Shown here: in pieces, positions 1 through 7,669 of the stretch
How positions within the stretch are numbered: position 1 is the stretch's first letter
How the letters are laid out: the number at the start of each line of letters is the position of its first letter
Assembly: GCA_963575745.1 (NCBI GenBank)
Contig: CAUYUJ010000962.1
Span: 7,501 to 50,000 of the forward strand
From: Prorocentrum cordatum
Lineage: Eukaryota > Sar > Dinophyceae > Prorocentrales > Prorocentraceae
DNA length: 42,500 bases
Direction of reading: 5' to 3'
The notes under the pieces: model-generated
What the model saw: the letters and a program-made list of their open reading frames with translations, nothing else
Databases searched by the model: none
What the model was told of the DNA's origin: nothing
Translations under genes and position numbers: made by a program

Positions 1-146
1 GCTTCTGGAAGGGCGCCAGCCGCCAAGCGCCTGCCATCAGGGTTCGCGGGGTCTCTACACAGCTGGGGTGTCTGGGCGCCCCCTTGCAAGCATCGGTGGG
101 TCTGACGAAAGGGGGGATTGGACTTTCTCCCAGATGGGGTCCAAGT

Positions 147-321
147 GGAACCCCATGCCAAGAACCACCCTGCTTGTCTCCAGGGTGCCCTGGGTTTCTT
201 GGGTTTCGATGGTTCTGCAAAGGAAAGCGTGACGCTCCCACACCAAAAAAGCAATGAACGTCCTGGGGTTTCAGGGTTGGGTTTCTTGTGGAAGGTTCCT
301 TGTGGTCGAACTCCTACTGTA
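147..321. repeat. Dispersed repeat, first of two copies in the window
   Basis: This stretch reappears in direct orientation at 41929-42105 with scattered substitutions and small indels. It starts with a segment ending CCAAGAACCACCCTG and ends with a CAGGGTTGGGTTTCTTGTGG segment, which are imperfect inverted repeats of each other, so it could be a small non-autonomous inverted-repeat element or an introner-like unit. No coding potential is visible. The two copies sit about 41.8 kb apart, near the two ends of the window. Confidence 0.6.
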
Positions 322-480
322 GATGGGGTCGGAGGATCGCGCCGCATCGCCGATGCATCGCCGAAGCATAGGCGATGCATCGGCGGCGACGTCGGCGCCT
401 TCGGCGTGGAGAACATCTGGCTCCACATCGACCCGCATCGCCAGTGCATCGGCGATTCGGCGCGATCCTCTAACCCCATC
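322..480. mobile_element. MITE-like element, 35-bp terminal inverted repeats (copy 1)
   Basis: The left end begins GATGGGGTCGGAGGATCGC and the right end is its reverse complement with about 3 mismatches over 35 bp. The interior is made of short palindromic units around GCATCGCCGATGC. A second member lies at 24921-25066 with the same ends and the same interior motif. It has no ORF of its own. The class (MITE or introner) is an inference from inverted ends plus copy number; no clear target duplication is visible. Confidence 0.65.
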
Positions 481-1134
481 TTCCGAGCGACCCCATTTGG
501 GAGGCCTGGAGGGATAGGGAAGGGGGGGATGAACTCTGCTGCACGCAGCTGGTTTCGCTTCTGCTGCCGCGCGCTTTCCTTGGTGCAATGACGCCCACGG
601 CGCTGGAGAGATCAGCTACGTGAGCCGATTTGCCAGGTTCCCCTTTGCTTGCATCGCCGTGCCGAAAGCTTTCACCATTCGGGGTATGCTGACTGCGCTT
701 CGGCGGAGTAGGAAGAGCAGTATCGTATCCGTGTGGAAGCGCATCCTGTGCGATGAGTTGTGCAATTCGGCGCGGAGTAGTTTCTGGATTTTTCGGCAAC
801 CACAATTAAAACCAATAGGGAACACAAGTACTCCGCAGAACGCCGCCAGCCGTATGTCATGTTAGGACTCTTGCATGGGAAGATCACGAAACTTTTGTCA
901 CGGCGGTGTATCTCCTCATCCGGTCGGTCCGATTCGACATTGATTTCGGCCGTCCCGTTCCGATCCGATTCGATCCTGATATTGCGACGATCCGATACGG
1001 CCCGACGCTCGCACGGCGTCGCTATGCATCCCGGCGCGGCCCATCCTTCGATTCGGTCCCGCCTCGGTGCCCGGCACGGTCCGACGCACGCTCCAATCCG
1101 ATCCGATCCCCCGCTCCGATGCCGACCTGTCCTG
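481..1134. other. No gene recognised; GATCC/GATTC-rich tract
   Basis: I see no supported gene here. The part from about 925 to 1115 is a degenerate GATCC/GATTC-rich tract like those at 26690-26830, 29960-30120 and 40393-40590. It could be intronic sequence of the transporter-like gene that follows. Confidence 0.4.
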
Positions 1135-1283
1135 CCCCCTCGCGCCCGCCCCGACGAGGAGGGCGGGGCCGTCGCCGCCCTGAACGGCGGCCAGCTGATC
1201 GTCTTCATCGCTGGCGGCGGGCTGCTCACCATGATCGGCTTCGCGTTCACCTGGCTCTCCGAGGGGCGGGGAGCGGCAGCAGA
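1135..1283 (+). CDS. Choline transporter-like protein, internal exon (partial)
   Basis: The frame encodes a hydrophobic segment, GGQLIVFIAGGGLLTMIGFA, followed by FTWLSEGRG. This looks like a membrane helix near the C terminus of the choline transporter-like (CTL/SLC44) family, where a glycine-rich helix precedes the last conserved helix. The next exon, at 2878-3244, encodes that last helix in the same order and on the same strand. Both exon borders are uncertain: the left edge runs into GATCC-rich sequence and the right edge stops at or just before the mobile element starting at 1284. The family call rests on helix order and local motifs, not on a search; another multi-pass transporter is possible. 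Confidence 0.4.
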
Positions 1284-1475
1284 AGTCGGGCCTGGCCCTC
1301 TGCAGGGGGGACACTCAAAGACGGTAAAACACAGCCTGGGGACGATTTTTCTACTAGTTTGGATTATTTTTTGGGCATTTTTTTGTTTTTTGGTTTTGTT
1401 TTGTTTTGTTTCTATATATATACTGTATTGTGATTTTTTCGTCCAAGATCCCCCTGTAGGGGGACATGGCCGGCC
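1284..1475. mobile_element. TA-flanked TIR element, copy 1 (192 bp)
   Basis: The left end AGTCGGGCCTGGCCCTCTGC and the right end, ending CATGGCCGGCC, are imperfect inverted repeats of the family consensus AGTCGGGC(A/C)(T/C)GTCCCTCTAC. TA follows the right end; the left flank is GA, probably a mutated TA. The interior is T-rich and shares the phrase CAGCCTGGGGACGA with the copy at 30675. TA duplication and inverted ends suggest a non-autonomous Tc1/mariner-type element. It sits at the start of an intron of the transporter-like gene. Confidence 0.7.
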
Positions 1476-1576
1476 TAACAGTAGCCTGGGGCCCACTCGC
1501 AGCGAGGGCGCGCCCTGCCCCAGGGAGGCTTCGCACCGGAAGAGGCAGGGGCGCAAGCCATCCCCAGGTTTCCGGC

Positions 1577-1762
1577 GATCTGTACCTCCTCCTCCTCCTC
1601 CTCCTCCTCCTGTTCCTCCTCCCCCTCCTCCTCCCCCTCCTCTTCCTCCTCCTCCTCCTCCTCCCCTCCTCCTCCCACTCCCCCTCCTCTCCTCCTCCCC
1701 CTCCTCTTCCTCCTCCCCCTCCTCTTCCTCCTCCCCCTTCTCCTCCTCCTCCTCCTCCTCCA
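1577..1762. repeat. (CCT)n / (CTCCTC)n simple repeat
   Basis: An imperfect CCT/CTCCTC tract inside the large intron of the transporter-like gene. Long open frames across it, such as poly-Pro, poly-Leu or poly-Ser on one strand and poly-Glu on the other, are artefacts. Confidence 0.9.
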
Positions 1763-1885
1763 CAATTACTCAATTTGAATACTACTCTGCCTCTTCCCCT
1801 GATGGCGTGCTGGGAGTAGTAGACCCCCCCCCCTGCGTACTGTTTTTTTACACACAGGATTCCCGGGAGTTGGGTTTTCGCCTGC

Positions 1886-1886
<1 letters not shown>

Positions 1887-1949
<63 letters not shown>
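1887..1949. repeat. Uninterrupted poly-T run of about 63 nt
   Basis: An unbroken run of T on the plus strand inside the same intron. Length this close to homopolymer may vary through replication slippage or sequencing error. It may also be the reversed poly-A tail of an inserted cDNA, but no target duplication or adjoining gene sequence supports that. Confidence 0.9.
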
Positions 1950-1953
<4 letters not shown>

Positions 1954-2103
1954 GCTGCTCTCGCTGAGGCGCCGGCCTCATTTCTGCTCCCGAATCGTTC
2001 CGAATCGTGCTCCCGCTGCAGCGTGGGCCTCATTTTCGGATCGGTGTTTTGCCTCCGTCGTTCAGGATGGCGTTCTCGCCCCAGCGCGGGCCTGTTTCTC
2101 GCG

Positions 2104-2376
2104 CGCCCATCCGCTCGCCACCACCGCGCCGCACCACGCCCCGCCCCGCCGCACGCACACCCACCGCCACTTCCACCCACCAACGCACGCACGCACGCAC
2201 GCGCACCACCACCGCGCACCGCCACCACCACCGCACTACCCACACCACCACCACCACGCTACACCGCGTCACACCACATCACACGCGCGCACACACAGAC
2301 ACACACGCACGCACGCACGCACGCACACACACATACACACGCACACACACACGCACACACACACACCACGCACCCC
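2104..2376. repeat. (CA)n / (CACG)n / (CACC)n simple repeat
   Basis: A degenerate alternating purine-pyrimidine tract of CACC, CACG and CA units. The pure CA/CGCA part lies at about 2280-2376. It lies in the large intron and encodes nothing credible. Confidence 0.85.
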
Positions 2377-2420
2377 GGCCAGGTGTAGGATGTCAGATGT
2401 TGACGCGAGCGCACCTAACT

Positions 2421-2582
2421 TGTCCTCCTCCCCCTCCCCCTCCCCCTCCTCCCCCTCCTCTTCCTCCTCCCCCTCCTCTTCCTCCTCCCCCTCCTCCTCT
2501 CCTCCTCCCCCTCCTCCTCCTCCTCCTACTCTTACTCCTACTCCTTTCATCATCGTCATCATCATCGTCATCACCGTTGGTT
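2421..2582. repeat. (CTCC)n polypyrimidine tract and short ATC repeat
   Basis: A run of CTCC and CTCCT units followed by TCATCATCG units. With the CCT, poly-T and CA tracts it fills the intron between the two transporter exons with pyrimidine-rich sequence on the coding strand, as is common upstream of 3' splice sites. Confidence 0.85.
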
Positions 2583-2877
2583 GCAGTTTTTTTCTTTATG
2601 TTTTTTTTCCAATGCTAGCGTTTCCCATCGATTTCGGCCTCTGGGGCTCGTTGTTGGGCCCCTTGGGCCTTAAAACGTGGGGCTCAGGACGAACAACTAA
2701 CTTCCTGGGGGAAAGGGGTCTGGACCTCCTTGGGGCTGCGAATTTGACAAGACAACGTTGTCGGACGTCTTGGTCGGAAACATGTGTCGACACACGGGCG
2801 CCTGAAGTCTCCAGACCCCCGGGACATGCGTCCCTCGCGGTGAGAGCACCGATCTTATTCTGCGCTTCGGCCTTCCG

Positions 2878-3244
2878 AGGCTCTGCACCGCCAAGTGGAG
2901 CATGTACACCGACGAGGCGAGCAGCACCTACGTGGAGGACCCCAGGGACGTCGCCCTGATGGGCGGCGTGATCAGCTTTCTGATCGCGGCATGCTTCGTG
3001 GTAGTGTTCGACACTGTGGGAGACACCATCCTGTACTGCTATGCCGCCGAGCAGCTCAGGGTGAAGACGATGGCGCAGCGCGAGCGCGAGCGCGCGCGCG
3101 AGCTCGAGCACGACGTGGAGGAGCCCCCCGCCCTCCTGGAGCAGATGGCGAGACGGATAACGTGCGCGGGCCCCCGCCCGCAGAAGAAGGAGAGCGCCCG
3201 GGCCGAGGAGCGCGGGGCAGCAAACGGTACAAGCACACGCTCGG
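2878..3244 (+). CDS. Choline transporter-like protein, penultimate exon
   Basis: In frame with MYTDEASSTYVEDPRDVAL this exon encodes a long hydrophobic helix, ISFLIAACFVVVFDTVGDTI, then LYCYAAEQLR and a charged, Arg/Glu-rich tail. The arrangement of a terminal helix with a conserved D near its end, followed by T-I-hydrophobic-C-Y, matches the last helix of CTL/SLC44 proteins, which end in a short cytoplasmic tail. Such proteins are multi-pass transporters or channels for choline and related solutes. The left border is not certain; open sequence in this frame extends back to about 2833. The frame continues into an inverted-repeat element at 3245 and is resumed after it at 3395. The earlier, N-terminal exons are not identified. 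Confidence 0.5.
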
Positions 3245-3394
3245 GTAACTCCGCGCGGGTTTCTTGGATCGGCGATGGACCGCCCGCCCTGGCGCGCTCC
3301 GCGCGCCGGGGAGAGCAGCGCGGGAGGCGTCGCCAGGGGGGGCCCCAGCGCCGACCCGAGGAATGCGCTTGTGGCGTTTCTTTCTCCCACCCGT
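3245..3394. mobile_element. Introner-like inverted-repeat element, copy 1, acting as an intron
   Basis: The element carries the family core: TTTCTTGGATCGGCG on the left, a central palindrome around TGGCGCGCTCCGCGCGCC, and a right half that complements the left. Removing 151 nt or 148 nt (both leave remainder 1 modulo 3) joins the exon frame ending near 3244 to the frame starting near 3395. The left border offers GTAACT and the right border GTGAGCT, which look like a short target duplication providing both splice borders. The 3' border shows no standard pyrimidine-AG. The same family forms an intron in the dioxygenase gene at 33601-33799. Confidence 0.55.
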
Positions 3395-3453
3395 GAGCTG
3401 GAGCAGTTCCTGTACGCCCCGCCGAGGCTGCAGAGGGCGCTCTGGAACTGACG
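3395..3453 (+). CDS. Choline transporter-like protein, last exon
   Basis: This short exon encodes ELEQFLYAPPRLQRALWN and then a TGA stop at 3451-3453. Its frame (position 2 modulo 3) joins that of the preceding exon (position 1) only if the intervening inverted-repeat element is spliced out. Part of this exon, TACGCCCCGCCGAGGCTGCA and neighbours, recurs in altered form at about 3980-4016, beyond the GAT repeat, so the gene end may have been duplicated by slippage or recombination around the repeat. Confidence 0.45.
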
Positions 3454-3458
3454 GCGAC

Positions 3459-3658
3459 GATGATGATGCTGCTGCTGATGAGGATGACGATCATGAAGAC
3501 GATACGATTGATGACGATGCTGCTGCTGATGGTGATGATGCTGCTGATGATGATGACGATGATACTGCTGCTGATGATGACGACGATGATGCTGATGCTG
3601 ATGCTGATGCTGATGCTGACGACGACAACGACGACAACGACGACAACGGCGACGATGA

Positions 3659-3692
<34 letters not shown>

Positions 3693-3772
3693 GGTGATGA
3701 TGATGACGACGATGATGATGATGCTGGTGATGATGATGATGCTGATGATGATGATGATGCTGATGCTGCTGC

Positions 3773-3848
<76 letters not shown>

Positions 3849-3943
3849 CATGGTGGTGGTGGTGGTTATGATGATGATGATGATGATGATGATGAGGAGG
3901 AGGAGGAGGAGGAGGAGGAGGAGGAGGATGATGATGATGGTGG

Positions 3944-3978
<35 letters not shown>

Positions 3979-3979
3979 C
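3459..3979. repeat. (GAT)n trinucleotide block
   Basis: About 520 bp of GAT/GATGAC/GCTGAT units with inserted GGT and GAG runs, starting a few bases after the stop codon of the transporter-like gene. All six frames stay open, which yields poly-Met, poly-Asp, poly-Ile and poly-His artefacts that I do not annotate. Confidence 0.95.
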
Positions 3980-4208
3980 TGGTTCTTGTATGCCCCGCCG
4001 AGGCTGCAGAGGGCTCTCCGAGATCTGGGGCACGACCTCCGGCCGCCGGCGACGGCCTGAGCGGCACGGGCTCGCCCTCGCTCGGAGCCTGCTTCGCCGT
4101 GGGAGGCTGCGCGGGCGTCCACGCACCCTGCACGCGCCGCTCCTGGCAAGGGCACTCCCGGGTAATCGGGATGCGTGAATCGAGGGTCGGGGGTGATGAC
4201 AAGAGTTA

Positions 4209-6708
4209 AGTCGGGCATGTCCCTCTACAGGAGGATAATTCAAAAATAATTAGACAACCAGTTTTGGGATGATTTTTGGAGTATGTTTGCGCATTTTTCG
4301 AATATTTCCCAACCCTCTTTGGTTGGGTATTCGTTTTGAATAGAGCAGTGTGGTCTCCACTCCTTCCTCCTCCTCCCTCCCTCCCTGCCTCTTCCTGTCT
4401 TGCCTGCGGGGGGCTGCGATCTGTGAAACTGTCGCCATTTTCGAGGCCTGCTGGGGTGCCCAGCACAGTGAGGGCGACGCGCGGATTCAAATTAGACCTC
4501 GCCATCCCTGGGGGGCTGCGTCGCCATTTTCGAGGCCTGCTGGGGGGCCCAGCACAGTGAGGGCGACGTGCGGATTCAAATTAGACCTCGCCATCCCTGG
4601 GGGGCTGCGATCTGTGAAACTGCCGCCATTTTCGAGGCTTGCTGGGGGGCCCAGCACAGTGAGGGCGACGCGCGGATTCAAATTAGACCTCGCCATCCCT
4701 GGGGGGCTGCGATCTGTGAAACTGTCGCCATTTTCGAGGCCTGCTGGGGGGCCCAGCACAGTGAGGGCCACGCGCGGACCCAAATTAGACCTCGCCATCC
4801 CTGGGGGGCTGCGATCTGCGAAACTGTCGCCATTTTCGAGGCCTGCTGGGGGGCCCAGCACAGTGAGGGCCACGCGCGGATTCAAATTAGACCTCGCCAT
4901 CCCTGGGGGGCTGCGATCTGTGAAACTGTCGCCATTTTCGAGGCCTGCTGGGGGGCCCAGCACAGTGAGGGCCACGCGCAGATTCAAATTAGACCTCGCC
5001 ATCCCTGGGGGGCTGCGATCTGTGAAACTGTCGCCATTTTCGAGGCCTGCTGGGGGGCCCAGCACAGTGAGGGCCACGCGCGGATTCAAATTAGACCTCG
5101 CCATCCCTGGGGGGCTGCGATCTGTGAAACCGTCGCCATTTTCGAGGCCTGCTGGGGGGCCCAGCACAGTGAGGGCGACGCGCGGATTCAAATTAGACCT
5201 CGCCATCCCTGGGGGGCTGCGATCTGTGAAACTGTCGCCATTTCGAGGCCTGCTGGGGGCCCAGCACAGTGAGGGCCACGCGCGGATTCAAATTAGACCT
5301 CGCCATCCCTGGGGGGCTGCGATCTGTGAAACTGTCGCCACTTTCGAGGCCTGCTGGGGGGCCCAGCACAGTGACGCCACGCGCGGATTCAAATTAGACC
5401 TCGCCATCCCTGGGGGGCTGCGATCTGTGAAACTGTCGCCACTTTTCGAGGCCTGCTGGGGGGCCCAGCACAGTGACGCCACGCGCGGACTCAAATTAGA
5501 CCTCGCCATCCCTGGGGGGCTGCGATCTGTGAAACTGTCGCCACTTTCGAGGCCTGCTGGGGGGCCCAGCACAGTGACGCCACGGGCGGATTCAAATTAG
5601 ACCTCGCCATCCCTGGGGGGCTGCGATCTGTGAAACTGTCGCCACTTTCGAGGCCTGCTGGGGGGCCCAGCACAGTGAGGGCCACGCGCGGATTCAAATT
5701 AGACCTCGCCATCCCTGGGGGGCTGCGATCTGTGAAACTGTCGCCATTTTCGAGGCCTGCTGGGGGGCCAGCACAGTGAGGGCCACGCGCGGATTCAAAT
5801 TAGACCTCGCCATCCCTGGGGGGCTGCGATCTGTGAAACTGTCGCCACTTTCGAGGCCTGCTGGGGGGCCCAGCACAGTGACGCAACGCGGATTCAAATT
5901 AGACCTCGCCATCCCTGGGGGGCTGCGATCTGTGAAACTGTCGCCACTTTCGAGGCCTGCTGGGGGGCCCAGCACAGTGAGGGCCACGCGCAGATTCAAA
6001 TTAGACCTCGCCATCCCTGGGGGGCTGCGATCTGTGAAACTGTCGCCACTTTCGAGGCCTGCTGGGGGGCCCAGCACAGTGACGCCACGGGCGGATTCAA
6101 ATTAGACCTCGCCATCCCTGGGGGGCTGCGATCTGTGAAACTGTCGCCACTTTCGAGGCCTGCTGGGGGGCCCAGCACAGTGACGCCACGGGCGGACCCA
6201 AATTAGACCTCGCCATCCCTGGGGGGCTGCGATCTGTGAAACTGTCGCCACTTTCGAGGCCTGCTGGGGGGCCCAGCACAGTGACGCCACGGGCGGACCC
6301 AAATTAGACCTCGCCATCCCTGGGGGGCTGCGATCTGTGAAACTGTCGCCACTTTCGAGGCCCGCTGGGGGGCCCAGCACAGTGACGCCACGGGCGGACC
6401 CAAATTAGACCTCGCCATCCCTGGGGGGTTGCGATCTGAGCATCCCCGCTTTCGAAGTGGCTAGGGTTGCTTAAGATTGCAACTAATCAGCTTTATCTAG
6501 TCCTTGTCCTGAAGCCAGTGTCCTGCGAGTCTCCCGAATTCCGTCTGCAGACATATGTAACCCTCGCTCCGTCATCGCCCCCCCTTATAAAGTGTCCTAA
6601 ACTATTTGCGCCCCGCGTTTGCGCAGGGGTTGGGTACGTCGCCAGGTTTTTTTTTTGGTTATTGTTTTCTTTCTTCCGAAATCCGCCTATAGGAGGACAC
6701 GCCCGACC
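4209..6708. mobile_element. TA-flanked TIR element, copy 2 (2.5 kb), enclosing a minisatellite
   Basis: The left end AGTCGGGCATGTCCCTCTAC and the right end, ending GGACACGCCCGACC, are inverted repeats. Both are flanked directly by TA (4207-4208 and 6709-6710), as expected for a Tc1/mariner-type insertion. Inside the left end the sequence is AT-rich, like other family copies. The middle is the 102-bp tandem array at 4430-6440. No transposase frame is present, so it is non-autonomous. The alternative is that the two ends belong to two separate truncated copies; the matching TA flanks favour one element. Confidence 0.6.
4430..6440. repeat. Minisatellite, about 20 units of 101-102 bp
   Basis: Unit starts marked by CGAGGCCTGCTGGGGGGCCC occur at 4442, 4531, 4633, 4735, 4837, 4939, 5041, 5143, 5244, 5345, 5447, 5548, 5649, 5751, 5852, 5951, 6053, 6154, 6255 and 6356. 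The spacing is 102 bp in the left half and mostly 101 in the right half, where CATTTTCG has become CACTTTCG. A unit of 102 is 34 codons, so both strands show long open frames that are by-products of periodicity. An 89-bp unit at the start lacks part of the ATCTGTGAAACTG segment. Confidence 0.95.
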
Positions 6709-6831
6709 TAAGACTGGGGGGGTGGATATCATGGCGGGGGCCATTATATCTTCTCCATGTTTCATGGTGTCTTTTCTTATTCAATCGCTTCGCTCATTAC
6801 GCCAGCCCATCTTGTGGCATCGCTGGCACTC

Positions 6832-7380
6832 GCTTGCGTGCTTGGGGGGGCCTCTTGGGGGCCTCCTGGGGCCGCTTGGGGGCCTCTTGGGGGCCTCCTG
6901 AGGGGTCTCGTGGGGGCATCTTAGGGCCTCTTGGGGGGGCCTCTTGGACCTCTTGGGAGCCTTTCGGGGGCCTCTTGGGCGCTCCTGGGGGCCTCTCGGG
7001 GCCGAGGGCTCGAAATATCCGTGCGGGTCTCCCGTGTGGACCCCCTCTTGGAGCCGTCTTGGGGGCCTCTTGGGCTGTGTTGGAGGCCTCTTGGGTGGTC
7101 TTGGGGCCCTCTGGGACGGTTTTTGGGCCCTCTTTGGGGCCTCTTGGGCCGCGTTGGGGCGATCTTGGGGGCCTCTTGGGCTGCTTTTGAGGTTGTCAAA
7201 GCTTAAATGGCGAATCTGCTAAACATATACGTTTTGCTTAGGGAATCGGACGATTTTCGCCTCTTGGGGCCGTTTTGGGACGCCTCTTGGGGGCCTTTTG
7301 GGGCGTCTGGGAGCCGTCTTGGGCGTCTTGAAGCGAGCGTGTGGCATCTCGGAGCGCTCTTGAACCATCTTGGGGGGCTC
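6832..7380. repeat. Degenerate GGCCTCTTGGG minisatellite, left part
   Basis: Short units of the type GGGCCTCTTGGG recur irregularly. The same type of repeat continues on the far side of the retrotransposon (23553-23600) and recurs at 36515-36640, so the LTR element landed inside it. Open frames rich in Leu-Leu-Gly are repeat artefacts. Confidence 0.85.
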
Positions 7381-7385
7381 TTGGC
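7381..7385. other. Target site duplication, left (TTGGC)
   Basis: TTGGC directly before the 5' LTR is repeated at 23548-23552 directly after the 3' LTR. A 5-bp duplication is usual for copia integrases, and it fixes the LTR borders. Confidence 0.9.
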
Positions 7386-7669
7386 ACTTTAAACGGAGAG
7401 GGTTAAAGGCGATATGTATATCGAGCATGCACCGCTGCCGTGCCTGGCTCAAGCCGGGCCCGGCCTAACATGTGATTGTGCCTCATTGAGGCGCACTACT
7501 TGCATCTGAGATCGGAAAAGACCTTTCTATTGACGATGCCCCTTCTATCCTTTACTCCAGATCCCATGCTTCATCTTGCTCTCTTGCTCATGCGATATGA
7601 GACAAAGCCTGGGATATGGGAGCGCCTAAGGCGGAACATATATCTTGGCTTACCAGTGCGTTTTCGACT
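7386..7669 (+). repeat. 5' LTR (284 bp)
   Basis: It is identical to the 3' LTR except for three substitutions: T/G near 7413, A/T near 7532 and A/G near 7652. It begins ACTTTAAACGG and ends TTTTCGACT, so it lacks the usual TG...CA ends. It contains the 12-bp palindrome GCCGGGCCCGGC near 7454 and the first ATG of the Gag-like frame at 7536. I cannot place the promoter or the polyadenylation site; dinoflagellate core promoters are poorly defined. Confidence 0.93.

Noticed and set aside
672-1763. Minus-strand 363-residue Glu/Gly-rich frame
   Set aside because: Antisense of the CCT repeat.
859-2388. A 509-residue frame rich in Pro, Ser and Phe
   Set aside because: It runs through CCT, poly-T and CA repeats. 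Only the short part around 1135-1283 looks like real protein.
3264-4218. Poly-Asp, poly-Met, poly-His and poly-Ile frames
   Set aside because: Translation of the GAT block in different frames.
4350-5600. A 416-residue open frame, and a 239-residue one on the other strand
   Set aside because: Both are created by the 102-bp tandem repeat, which is a multiple of three. There is no start context or domain.
4430-6440. CRISPR array
   Set aside because: Units are directly adjacent with no unique spacers and differ by drift; it is a minisatellite in a eukaryotic setting.
7400-7430. LTR starting at a TGTATATCG further in, to give a normal TG end
   Set aside because: Identity between the LTRs extends upstream to ACTTT, and only that border gives a matching 5-bp duplication.
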